From NCBI GenBank assembly GCA_050747825.1, contig JBOGJG010000219.1:1-9080 (forward strand): a stretch of 9,080 nucleotides of DNA. The letters run 5' to 3'. Source of the stretch: JBOGJG01 sp050747825. Its GTDB lineage: Bacteria; Acidobacteriota; UBA6911; RPQK01; JBOGJG01. The translations under genes were made by a program, and so were the position numbers. Positions 1-6,811 of the stretch are shown piece by piece. Positions within the stretch are counted from its first letter, which is position 1; the number at the start of each line of letters is the position of its first letter. Below the pieces are notes generated by a model, which saw only the letters and a program-made list of their open reading frames with translations, made no database searches and had not been told where the DNA came from.

Positions 1-5
1 GCGCT

Positions 6-80
6 TGGACCCGTCTTCAGCGTTGCTCGTCAGTTGCCTATTCCCGATAGGCGCCTTCCTCGCGCCTTGAATACGGGTCA
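6..80. repeat. Nested imperfect palindrome, possible dispersed REP-like element
   Basis: The outer arms are 8-22 and 63-79. GACCCGT on the left pairs with ACGGGTC on the right; after one mismatch a TTCA/TGAA segment follows, then a 2-nt bulge and a GCG/CGC step. Inside lies a perfect 6-bp hairpin, GCCTAT (36-41) with ATAGGC (47-52), closing on the loop TCCCG. This could fold as a cruciform or a branched RNA hairpin. It lies 93 nt and more beyond the aroB stop, so it might act as a 3' end structure for the leftward transcript, but no T-tract follows it as in an intrinsic terminator. The shape resembles REP-type elements mobilised by Y1 transposases. That identity is inference, and the left window edge may cut the element. 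Confidence 0.45.
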
Positions 81-136
81 AATCGCCTCCAGCGATAGCG
101 CACTTATTTATGTTACGAAGCACTAGCATCTCTATG

Positions 137-164
137 ACTTGGAACTTGGAACTTGGAACTTGAA
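137..164. repeat. Heptamer tandem array, (ACTTGGA)x4
   Basis: Four head-to-tail 7-bp units lie at 137-143, 144-150, 151-157 and 158-164. The first three are identical and the last reads ACTTGAA. The array lies 8 nt past the stop codon of aroB, in its probable 3' untranslated region, where the transcript would read as TTCCAAG repeats. Apart from this array and the palindrome at 6-80, I see nothing else convincing in 1-172. Confidence 0.9.
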
Positions 165-172
165 ACCTCACA

Positions 173-1279
173 TCATGAAAGCTGAGCGGCGGATTCGCTT
201 TTGACCCGCTCCCAGGTCTGGACCAAGAGCTCTTCCGAGATATCATCGCGCATGGTGGTCTTGCCGATCTTCTTTAGAAGGACGAAGACAACCCGGTCGT
301 GGTGACGCTTCTTGTCCCGTTTCATCGCCTCCAGGATCTCATCGGTAGCGATTCCATCAAGGGGCGGCAGCGGGCCGGCCCGATGGATCACCGCCTCTAT
401 TCGCCGGCAGGATTCCGCGTCGATATCGCCGCGCAGGCTGGAGAGGCGCGTTGCGGCGAGCATGCCGTAGGCGATTGCCTCTCCGTGAGTGAAGCCCTGG
501 TAGCGAGTGGCCGCTTCCAGAGCGTGTCCGAAGGTATGGCCGAAGTTGAGAATGCGCCGCAGGTGAGTCTCGGTCTCATCAGCCGAGACCACTTCAGCTT
601 TGATCTCACAGCAGCGGCCAATCACGTGCTCCATCACGCCGGGGACCCGGTCGAGAATATCCTCCAGGTGGTTTTCCAGGTACTCCCAGAGATCCGCATC
701 GTAAATGAGACCATATTTTAGAATCTCATAAAGGCCGGACTGCAGTTCGCGTCGAGGCAGCGTTGCCAGCGTATCGGTGTCGATGCACACCAGAGTCGGC
801 TGGTAAAAAGCACCGATGAGATTTTTCCCTAATTGATGGTTCACTCCCGTTTTGCCTCCGACCGAACTGTCCACCTGCGCCAGCAGAGTGGTGGGAATCT
901 GAATATAGGAAATTCCACGCAGAAATGTGGCGGCTGCAAAACCGCCGATGTCTCCGGTCACTCCGCCTCCCAGCGCAATCAGCGTGGAATTGCGGTCGGC
1001 TTCCTGGGCGATCAGGTAGGTATAGATATTCTGGACGGTTTCCAGGTTTTTGTGCTGCTCGCCCTCAGGAATAAGGATCTCCTTGACCTGGAAACCGGCT
1101 GCGCCGAGCTCCTGCTGCAGATTCTTGCCAAAAAGCTCGAAAACCGTCGTATCGGAGACCAGAAAGATTTTGGAGCCGACCTTCTGAGATCCCAAAATCT
1201 CCGGCAGGCGCTTCAGCAGCCCTGAAGCGATCGGGATGTCGTAGCTCCTCTTTCCAAGGCTTACATGAACGGTAGTCAT
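173..1279 (-). CDS. aroB: 3-dehydroquinate synthase AroB
   Basis: AroB converts DAHP to 3-dehydroquinate, the second step of the shikimate pathway. It is a cytosolic enzyme using NAD+ and a divalent metal. The 368 residues match the usual length of about 360. The nucleotide-binding glycine motif GGGVTGDIGG is at 104-113. The family signature VDSSVGGKTGVNH is at 136-148, followed by GKNLIGAFYQP. The metal ligands expected for the family are present: E185 in GLYEILKYG, H248 in NFGHTFGHA and H265 in THGEA. The ATG at 1277-1279 gives a normal N-terminus (TVHVSLGKRSYDIPI). No Shine-Dalgarno sequence precedes it: a 7-bp repeat array fills the 23 nt upstream. The gene lies 53 nt downstream of thiSG on the same strand and is probably co-transcribed with it, so reinitiation or readthrough from thiSG may feed its translation. 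The identification is secure. Confidence 0.98.
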   Translation of the reverse strand: MTTVHVSLGKRSYDIPIASGLLKRLPEILGSQKVGSKIFLVSDTTVFELFGKNLQQELGAAGFQVKEILIPEGEQHKNLETVQNIYTYLIAQEADRNSTLIALGGGVTGDIGGFAAATFLRGISYIQIPTTLLAQVDSSVGGKTGVNHQLGKNLIGAFYQPTLVCIDTDTLATLPRRELQSGLYEILKYGLIYDADLWEYLENHLEDILDRVPGVMEHVIGRCCEIKAEVVSADETETHLRRILNFGHTFGHALEAATRYQGFTHGEAIAYGMLAATRLSSLRGDIDAESCRRIEAVIHRAGPLPPLDGIATDEILEAMKRDKKRHHDRVVFVLLKKIGKTTMRDDISEELLVQTWERVKSESAAQLS

Positions 1280-1280
1280 A

Positions 1281-1303
1281 GGCTATAGGCTCTAGGCTGT
1301 AGG
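1281..1303. repeat. Heptamer tandem array, (GGCTNTA)x3 plus GG
   Basis: The units GGCTATA, GGCTCTA and GGCTGTA lie at 1281-1287, 1288-1294 and 1295-1301, followed by GG. Only the fifth base varies. The array ends 1 nt from the aroB start codon and fills the place where a ribosome binding site would be expected. On the aroB transcript it reads CCTACAG CCTAGAG CCTATAG CCT, then one base, then ATG. It differs in sequence from the other two arrays in the window but shares their 7-bp period. Confidence 0.85.
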
Positions 1304-1332
1304 AAGAAGAACATTGTCTTCGCCTGCAGCCT
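1294..1332 (-). other. Stem-loop in the thiSG-aroB gap
   Basis: AGGCTGTAGG (1294-1303) faces CCTGCAGCCT (1323-1332) as an inverted repeat with 9 of 10 positions complementary. GAAGA (1306-1310) faces TCTTC (1317-1321) around the 6-nt loop 1311-1316. On the transcript the hairpin begins right after the thiSG stop codon (1333-1335) and ends in the repeat array before aroB. It could be an mRNA-processing, stabilising or attenuating structure. There is no T-run after it, so a simple terminator is unlikely. Confidence 0.5.
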
Positions 1333-2349
1333 CTATGTGAGCCTTCCCTCCAGCGGGCTGCTGGCCGTGGCGTACAGCTTCTTGGGGATCCTTCCGGACA
1401 AAAAGGCCAGCCGTCCCGCCTCGACCGCCAGTCTCATGGCTCTGGCCATGGCCACGGGCTTCCTGGCCCCGGCTATCCCGGTATTCATCAGTACCCCATC
1501 CACGCCCAATTCCATAGCGATGGCTGCATCTGAGGCGGTTCCCACGCCGGCATCCACGATGACGGGCACCGAAACCAGTTCCCGAATAATGCGAATATTG
1601 TTGGGGTTTTGCACTCCCAGACCCGATCCAATTGGCGCCCCCAGGGGCATGACAGCTGCCGCGCCGGCCTCTTCCAGTTTTTTGCAGATAATCGGGTCAT
1701 CGATGGTGTAAGGAAGCACCACAAAGCCCTCCCGGACCAGGACTCGGGTGGCCTCCAGAAGAGCCTCATTATCGGGGAAGAGGGTGCGCTCATCTCCGAT
1801 GACTTCCAGTTTCACGAAATCGGACAAACCCGCCTCGCGGCCCAGCCGGGCGTAGCGGATGGCCTCTTCGGCCGTATAGCAGCCTGCCGTATTGGGGAGG
1901 AGCATGAACTTATCCCGGTCGATGTGATCGAGCAGCGACTCCTGGCTTTTGTCGTTCAAATTGACGCGTCGCACGGCCACCGTCACCACTTCAGCGCCGC
2001 TGGCCTCATGGGCCTGGCGCATAATCTCATAGGTTTCGTACTTGCCCGTCCCCACGATTAGTCGCGAGCGAAACTTTTTCCCGGCTATAACGAGGCTGTC
2101 CGAGCCCGCCTGCTTGACGGCTTCCCCGCCTCCGACAAAGTGAACGATCTCGATCTGATCGCCCGCACCCAGGCTGCTCTCGGCCCAGCAGTTCTTCAGA
2201 ACTATCTGGCGGTTTAATTCCACAGCTACCTGTTTTCGTTCCAGTCCCAGGTCGGCGACCAGTCGTTCCAGCGTCCAGCCGGAAGGGATCTTCTTCTGTT
2301 CTCCATTCACCGTTAATTCGATCATTTCCTTGCTCTCTTGGCTGCTCAT
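1333..2349 (-). CDS. thiSG: ThiS-ThiG fusion: sulfur carrier and thiazole synthase
   Basis: This is a two-domain protein of 338 residues for the thiazole half of thiamin. Residues 9-75 are a ThiS domain with a ubiquitin-like fold (MIELTVNGE to IEIVHFVGGG). Residues from about 83 on are ThiG, a TIM barrel that joins DXP, dehydroglycine and sulfur from ThiS. ThiG signatures include GTGKY (101-104 region), LLPNTAGCYTAEEA, VLPYTIDDP, APIGSG, VIVDAGVG and MNTGIAGA. The lysine that forms the imine with DXP corresponds to K180 in FVKLEVIG; E182 and D266 match the other active-site acids. In separate ThiS proteins the Gly-Gly is the free C-terminus that receives sulfur; here GGG (73-75) is internal. 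Such fusions are known (bifunctional ThiS/ThiG family). The ATG at 2349 is the longest start. The ATG at codon 9 (2323-2325) fits ordinary ThiS N-termini and the promoter position better. No ThiF, ThiH or ThiO gene is nearby. Confidence 0.95.
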   Translation of the reverse strand: MSSQESKEMIELTVNGEQKKIPSGWTLERLVADLGLERKQVAVELNRQIVLKNCWAESSLGAGDQIEIVHFVGGGEAVKQAGSDSLVIAGKKFRSRLIVGTGKYETYEIMRQAHEASGAEVVTVAVRRVNLNDKSQESLLDHIDRDKFMLLPNTAGCYTAEEAIRYARLGREAGLSDFVKLEVIGDERTLFPDNEALLEATRVLVREGFVVLPYTIDDPIICKKLEEAGAAAVMPLGAPIGSGLGVQNPNNIRIIRELVSVPVIVDAGVGTASDAAIAMELGVDGVLMNTGIAGARKPVAMARAMRLAVEAGRLAFLSGRIPKKLYATASSPLEGRLT

Positions 2350-2363
2350 ATCTCCGAGCCGAC

Positions 2364-2369
2364 ATTATA
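2364..2369 (-). promoter_or_regulatory. TATAAT -10 box facing thiSG
   Basis: The minus strand carries a perfect TATAAT here, ending 14 nt before the thiSG ATG at 2349. I found no good -35 hexamer at a spacing of 16-18 bp, and no extended -10 TG. Transcription starting about 7 nt downstream would leave a leader of only about 8 nt for the first ATG, but about 32 nt for the ATG at 2325. Confidence 0.45.
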
Positions 2370-2407
2370 CCGAAGTAATCACAACTTTTACTCCACTTGC
2401 TCTCCGT

Positions 2408-2430
2408 CTTGCGGGCACGCCGCCCGCAAG
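2408..2430. promoter_or_regulatory. Perfect 9-bp dyad abutting the nuo -35 box
   Basis: CTTGCGGGC (2408-2416) and GCCCGCAAG (2422-2430) are exact inverted copies around ACGCC. The right arm ends at the base before TTGACA of the nuoJ promoter. It could be an operator for a dimeric regulator, read by one or both divergent units, or a DNA or RNA hairpin. No T-tract follows on either strand, so I do not call it a terminator. Confidence 0.5.
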
Positions 2431-2459
2431 TTGACAGCCTATGGGTGCTCGAATAAGAT
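2431..2459 (+). promoter_or_regulatory. Sigma-70-type promoter for nuoJKLMN-greA
   Basis: A consensus TTGACA (2431-2436) is followed after exactly 17 bp by TAAGAT (2454-2459), which matches TATAAT at four of six positions. Start of transcription would be near 2466, giving a 5' leader of about 25 nt to the GTG of nuoJ. This is the only good promoter I see for the rightward operon. Confidence 0.7.
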
Positions 2460-2490
2460 TGAATTTTTTCAGGTAGAACGGATATTTGCA

Positions 2491-2979
2491 GTGGAGTTGA
2501 TACTTTTTTACCTCCTGGCCGTGGTCGCAATTACAGCGGCGCTTCTGGTGGTTTTGCAGCGGCGGGCAGTTTACAGCGCCCTCTCTTTGATCGTCTGTTT
2601 TGGGGCCATGGCGGGACTATTCTTTCAGTTGGGTGCTCTGTTTTTAGCCGCCATCCAGGTTATCCTTTACGCCGGTGCCATCATGGTCTTATTTCTTTTT
2701 TCCATCATGCTTTTGGACCCGAAATCGGAGATCTTTGCGGCCAACCGGCTCAAGGCGGTGACGATAGGAGCGCTCCCGCTGGCCGGTTTTTTTACGTTCG
2801 TGCTCTTTCGAGCGTTCAAAGATGCCGGTGGGCCGCCCAGCCAGACTCCTTTGGGGGGAGAGACCGAGGTTATCGCCTACAAGCTTTTCGGAGACTACCT
2901 CCTTCCTTTTGAAATCACTTCCATTCTAATTATGGTAGCTATAGTGGGCGCGGTGGTCTTGGCGAAGCGTCCCGGATAA
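2491..2979 (+). CDS. nuoJ: NADH-quinone oxidoreductase subunit J
   Basis: NuoJ is a membrane-arm subunit of complex I in the cytoplasmic membrane. It lies between the quinone module and the antiporter-like subunits and takes part in coupling. With the GTG start it has 162 residues, somewhat shorter than E. coli NuoJ (184), and about five hydrophobic helices. The family motif AIQVILYAGAIMVLFLF (54-70) includes the conserved Tyr60. The C-terminal motif LFGDYLLPFEITSILIM and VAIVGAVVLAKR is also typical. I chose GTG 2491 because VELILFYLLAV is the normal N-terminus and GGA (2480-2482) lies 8 nt before it. The open frame reaches back to 2338, but that extension is hydrophilic, overlaps thiSG and crosses the promoter. 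It is the first gene of the operon; nuoK follows after 7 nt. Confidence 0.93.
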   Translation: MELILFYLLAVVAITAALLVVLQRRAVYSALSLIVCFGAMAGLFFQLGALFLAAIQVILYAGAIMVLFLFSIMLLDPKSEIFAANRLKAVTIGALPLAGFFTFVLFRAFKDAGGPPSQTPLGGETEVIAYKLFGDYLLPFEITSILIMVAIVGAVVLAKRPG

Positions 2980-2986
2980 ATCTGTT

Positions 2987-3289
2987 ATGGTACCGGCAAT
3001 TTACTATCTGGCCCTGGGGGCAGTACTGTTTTCCATAGGCATGGTCGGAGTGATCGTCCGCCGCAATCTGATCACCATGTTCATGTGCGTGGAATTGATG
3101 CTGAACGCGGTCAATCTCACCTTCATTACTTTCGCGCGGAGCCTGAACCAAGTAGACGGCCAGATCTTTGTCTTCTTCGTCATGGTCGTGGCCGCCGCCG
3201 AAGCCGCTGTGGGACTGGCGCTGATCGTCGTGCTCTCCAGACGCAAGGACACCCTGGATGTAGACCAGATGGACACGATGAAGTGGTGA
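2987..3289 (+). CDS. nuoK: NADH-quinone oxidoreductase subunit K
   Basis: NuoK is a small membrane subunit of complex I with three transmembrane helices, related to MrpC of Mrp antiporters. At exactly 100 residues it equals E. coli NuoK. The two buried glutamates that carry the proton path are at the canonical positions: E36 in CVELMLNAVNL and E72 in AAAEAAVGLALIV. The ATG follows the nuoJ stop by 7 nt with only a weak GGA 10 nt upstream. The stop lies 2 nt before the nuoL start, which suggests translational coupling in the operon. Confidence 0.97.
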   Translation: MVPAIYYLALGAVLFSIGMVGVIVRRNLITMFMCVELMLNAVNLTFITFARSLNQVDGQIFVFFVMVVAAAEAAVGLALIVVLSRRKDTLDVDQMDTMKW

Positions 3290-3291
3290 GC

Positions 3292-5268
3292 ATGGACTTC
3301 CTGGCTGAGAACAGCCATTGGATATTGTTGATCAGCCCGCTGGCCGGTTTCCTGTTTAACGGCATACTTGGAAAACGCTTTTCAACCCGGCTCGTCGCCT
3401 TTGTAGCCTGTGCAGCGGTTGGTCTGAGCTTTCTGGCCTCATTGCTGATTTTCCTGAAGCTGATCCAATTTCCCGCTGAGGAAAGGTTTTTTACCCGGGA
3501 GTTCTTTACCTGGATCGAGTCCGGAAAGTTCGCTGCGGATTTCACCTTTCTCTTCGACCCGCTCTCGACTCTGATGATTCTGATCGTCACAGGCGTCGGG
3601 TTTCTCATCCACGTTTACTCGGTGGAATACATGGCGGAGGAGCCGGAAGGCTACTATCGATACTTCGCCTACCTGAATCTGTTCATCTTCATGATGACCG
3701 TGCTGGTCCTGGCCAACAACTACCTGCTCATGTTCGTGGGCTGGGAAGGCGTCGGCCTCTGCTCTTACCTGCTGATCGGCTATTATTTCCAGCGGAAGAG
3801 CGCCGGGGCCGCCGCCAAGAAAGCCTTTATCGTCAATAGGATTGGGGATGTCGGCTTCATTCTGGGAGTCTTCCTCATTTTCAGGACTTTCGGCAGTCTC
3901 GAGTATCTGACGGTTTTCAGCGAAGTTGCTGAGCGCTTTACGCCGCCCGAGGCCGGCTGGGGAATCCTGGCAGCCATAGCTTTGCTGCTTTTTCTTGGCG
4001 CCGCAGGAAAAAGCGCCCAGATCCCCCTTTACGTCTGGCTGCCGGACGCCATGGAAGGCCCCACGCCGGTCAGCGCTCTCATCCATGCCGCCACTATGGT
4101 CACGGCCGGAGTCTATATGATCGCCCGATCCGCTGCCATATACAGCCGGGCCGCTGACGCTCTGATCATTGTGGCCGTGATTGGCATTCTGACCGCCCTG
4201 CTGGCGGCGCTGATCGCATTGACTCAGAGCGATATCAAAAGAGTGCTGGCTTACTCTACCGTGAGCCAGTTGGGATACATGTTTCTGGCGCTGGGCGTAG
4301 GCGCCTTCGGGGCAGGCATCTTCCACCTCATGACCCATGCTTTTTTCAAGGCCCTGCTCTTTCTCGGCTCCGGCAGCGTCATCCTGGCCATGCACCACGA
4401 ACAGAACATGTTTCGTATGGGAGGCCTGAAGAGGCATCTTCCGGTGACTTTCTGGACGATGTGGATCGCGACGGCCGCCATTGCCGGCGTGCCGCTGCTC
4501 TCCGGATTTTTCTCCAAGGATGAGATCCTCTGGCAGACCTTCAGCAACGGCTATCCCTTACTATGGGCCGTAGGCATTGCGGTCGCGGGGCTGACAGCCT
4601 TCTATATGGTGCGCCTGATGCTGCTCACCTTTCATGGCAAAGCCCATGAACCTCCAGCCTCAAGCCCCACAGACCATCACCACGCTCCCCGAGAGGCAGG
4701 CGGCCTGGTGAAAATTCCGCTGATCCTGCTGGCGGTTTTTTCGATCTTCGCCGGCTACCTGGGACTGCCGGCCTACCTGGGCGCGAACCGGCTGGAAGCT
4801 TTCCTGGAGCCTTCCTTTCAGCACAAATATGAGGCAGAAGTGTTGCACGCGGATGGGCCTCATGGACACGCAACTTCCACAGAGATTATTCTGACTTTCG
4901 CCGCCCTACTCGTGGTGCTCGTCGGCATCTTCCTGGCATGGAAGGCTTACGTTCAGAACCGTGATTTGCCACGACGGCTGGCGGCTCGCTTCTCCGGTCT
5001 TTACCACGTGCTTTTAAACAAGTTCTACGTCGATGAGTTGTACGACAAGACACTGGTCCATCCCACGCGGGACGGCGCCCGCAGTGTCTTGTGGAGAGCA
5101 GTCGATGTGAATGTGATCGACAGGATCGTCAATGGCACGGCCTCCACAATGCAGAGTTGGAGCGACATTGTTCGCCGCATCCAGAGCGGATATGTGCGCA
5201 GCTACGCCAGTTGGATTCTGGGGGGAGCAGTTCTGATATTCCTTTATTACTTTCTTGCCTCTTTTTAG
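3292..5268 (+). CDS. nuoL: NADH-quinone oxidoreductase subunit L
   Basis: NuoL is the distal antiporter-like proton-pumping subunit of complex I. It carries the long lateral helix that runs along the membrane arm. It has 658 residues; E. coli NuoL has 613, the difference lying in soluble loops and the C-terminal part. The channel residues are present: E152 in FVGWEGVGL, D187 in NRIGDVGF, K240 in GAAGKSAQIPLYVWLPD, K353 in HAFFKALLFL, and K409-D410 in GFFSKDE. The signature MEGPTPVSALIHAATMVTAG lies at 254-273. A His-rich loop occurs around 448-466 and another His-containing loop around 518-527. The C-terminal region has NKFYVDELYDK, typical of the lateral-helix part. I chose ATG 3292, 2 nt after the nuoK stop; the open frame upstream to 3085 only shadows nuoK. 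Confidence 0.97.
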   Translation: MDFLAENSHWILLISPLAGFLFNGILGKRFSTRLVAFVACAAVGLSFLASLLIFLKLIQFPAEERFFTREFFTWIESGKFAADFTFLFDPLSTLMILIVTGVGFLIHVYSVEYMAEEPEGYYRYFAYLNLFIFMMTVLVLANNYLLMFVGWEGVGLCSYLLIGYYFQRKSAGAAAKKAFIVNRIGDVGFILGVFLIFRTFGSLEYLTVFSEVAERFTPPEAGWGILAAIALLLFLGAAGKSAQIPLYVWLPDAMEGPTPVSALIHAATMVTAGVYMIARSAAIYSRAADALIIVAVIGILTALLAALIALTQSDIKRVLAYSTVSQLGYMFLALGVGAFGAGIFHLMTHAFFKALLFLGSGSVILAMHHEQNMFRMGGLKRHLPVTFWTMWIATAAIAGVPLLSGFFSKDEILWQTFSNGYPLLWAVGIAVAGLTAFYMVRLMLLTFHGKAHEPPASSPTDHHHAPREAGGLVKIPLILLAVFSIFAGYLGLPAYLGANRLEAFLEPSFQHKYEAEVLHADGPHGHATSTEIILTFAALLVVLVGIFLAWKAYVQNRDLPRRLAARFSGLYHVLLNKFYVDELYDKTLVHPTRDGARSVLWRAVDVNVIDRIVNGTASTMQSWSDIVRRIQSGYVRSYASWILGGAVLIFLYYFLASF

Positions 5269-5272
5269 CACG

Positions 5273-6811
5273 ATGTTTGACAGCGGAAGTCTTCTCACCA
5301 TCATCCTTCTGATCCCGGCCGTGGGAGCCGTCATCCTGGCTCTTCTGCCTTCCGCCGGCCATTCAGCGCTCAAGCTCTTGGCGATGGTCGTGACCGTCCT
5401 GGCCTTCCTTTGTTCTCTGCTCCTCTGGGCTGCATTTGATTCCGGCTCTGCTTCCATGCAGTTTGTGCAAGACGCTTCCTGGTTTGACGTGGGAAACGTT
5501 CATGTCCGCTATCTGGTTGGAATCGACGGCATCAGCCTTTTTTTGGTGCTCCTCACGACCTTCATCATGCCTCTGGCCGTGCTGGGGAGCTGGCATATCG
5601 AGGAAAAGCTCAAGTCATATCTGTTCTTTATGCTGCTGCTGGAAATCGGCATGCTGGGGGTCTTCATTTCCCTGGACCTGATCCTCTTTTATATCTTCTG
5701 GGAAGTCATGCTGATTCCGATGTACTTTCTGATCGGGATCTGGGGTGGAGGAGGGCGCATCTATGCGGCTGTCAAGTTCTTCCTTTACACCTTCTCGGCT
5801 TCCATTCTCATGCTCGCTGCCATCATCGCCCTTTACTTCTTTAATAACGCCGAAAGTTTCAACCTGCTCCAGATCACGGAGAGGCTGGCGGATGGGCGTA
5901 TCGTCCTGTCCTCCACTGCCGAAATTCTGCTTTTTATGGCTTTCTTCCTGGCATTTGCCGTCAAAGTGCCGCTGTTCCCATTGCACACCTGGCTGCCGGA
6001 CGCTCATGTGGAAGCGCCTACCGCCGGATCGGTTATCCTGGCCGGCATTCTTCTCAAGATGGGCACCTACGGGCTGCTGAGATTTTGCCTGCCCCTGTTT
6101 CCGGCGGCCTCGGTCCAACTGGCGCCGCTCATCAGTGTCCTCGCCGTTATCGGCATTATCTACGGCGCGTTGGTGGCTATGGTACAACCGGACGTGAAAA
6201 AGCTGGTGGCCTATTCCTCGGTCAGTCACCTGGGCTTCGTGGTACTCGGCATATTTGCCTTCAATCTCCAGTCCATCGAAGGGGCCACCTATCAAATGCT
6301 GAACCACGGACTCTCCACTGGGGCTCTCTTCCTGCTGGTGGGAATGATCTACGATCGGCGCCATACCCGGCTGATCGATGACTTTGGAGGCCTGGCCCAC
6401 GTGATGCCGCGCTTTGCTCTCTTTTTTATGATCGTCACTCTGAGCAGCATTGGACTACCCGGCTTGAATGGGTTTGTGGGCGAAGTCTTGATCCTCCAGG
6501 GAACCTTCCTCGAAAGCGCCGCTTACGCAGCTTTCGCCGCCTCGGCCATGGTCCTGGGGGCGGTTTATATGCTGTGGATGTACCAGCGGGTTTTCATGGG
6601 GAGCATTACCCATGAGGCCAACCGGAGCCTGGCTGATCTGGGTTCGCGCGAAATCGCGATCCTTTTGCCGATCACGGTTATGTTGGTTTGGATGGGAATG
6701 TACTCCAGCAGCTTCCTGCGTGAGATGGATGCCTCGGTCCAGAAGGTCGTGGACCGAATCGAACAAGTACGCCAGTCTGAAATTTATCGAGTAGAAAACC
6801 GTGAATTTTGA
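5273..6811 (+). CDS. nuoM: NADH-quinone oxidoreductase subunit M
   Basis: NuoM is the middle antiporter-like proton-pumping subunit of the complex I membrane arm, with about 14 helices. From ATG 5273 it has 512 residues, close to the 509 of E. coli. The key residues are in place: E144 in FWEVMLIPM (same number as in E. coli), K231 in AVKVPLFPLHTWLPDAH, K262 in LLKMGTYGLLR and E404 in FVGEVLIL. The motif VEAPTAGSVILAGILLKMG is a classic family signature. A TTG at 5255 would add six residues and overlap nuoL by 14 nt. I prefer the ATG, 4 nt after the nuoL stop, although no Shine-Dalgarno sequence is evident and reinitiation is likely. The end overlaps nuoN by 11 nt. Confidence 0.97.
   Translation: MFDSGSLLTIILLIPAVGAVILALLPSAGHSALKLLAMVVTVLAFLCSLLLWAAFDSGSASMQFVQDASWFDVGNVHVRYLVGIDGISLFLVLLTTFIMPLAVLGSWHIEEKLKSYLFFMLLLEIGMLGVFISLDLILFYIFWEVMLIPMYFLIGIWGGGGRIYAAVKFFLYTFSASILMLAAIIALYFFNNAESFNLLQITERLADGRIVLSSTAEILLFMAFFLAFAVKVPLFPLHTWLPDAHVEAPTAGSVILAGILLKMGTYGLLRFCLPLFPAASVQLAPLISVLAVIGIIYGALVAMVQPDVKKLVAYSSVSHLGFVVLGIFAFNLQSIEGATYQMLNHGLSTGALFLLVGMIYDRRHTRLIDDFGGLAHVMPRFALFFMIVTLSSIGLPGLNGFVGEVLILQGTFLESAAYAAFAASAMVLGAVYMLWMYQRVFMGSITHEANRSLADLGSREIAILLPITVMLVWMGMYSSSFLREMDASVQKVVDRIEQVRQSEIYRVENREF

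Noticed and set aside
1..129. Partial minus-strand gene starting at ATG 127-129
   Set aside because: It has only 43 codons to the window edge, no recognisable family, and overlaps a nested palindrome. Kept as part of a finding, not called as a CDS.
2338..2490. N-terminal extension of nuoJ to 213 residues
   Set aside because: It overlaps thiSG, crosses the promoter and dyad, and is hydrophilic, unlike NuoJ. The GTG at 2491 restores the family N-terminus.
2350..2490. TPP riboswitch before thiSG
   Set aside because: The expected CUGAGA-type core was not found on the minus strand, and the -10 box lies too close to the start codon for a riboswitch leader.
3085..3291. N-terminal extension of nuoL to a 727-residue protein
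   Set aside because: The added part is another frame of nuoK, is rich in Arg and has no NuoL character. ATG 3292 gives the normal N-terminus.
3439..4437. 332-codon minus-strand reading frame inside nuoL
   Set aside because: It is antisense to a well-conserved gene. Its His-, Gln- and Glu-rich sequence is what a membrane protein gene gives on the other strand, and no family is recognised.
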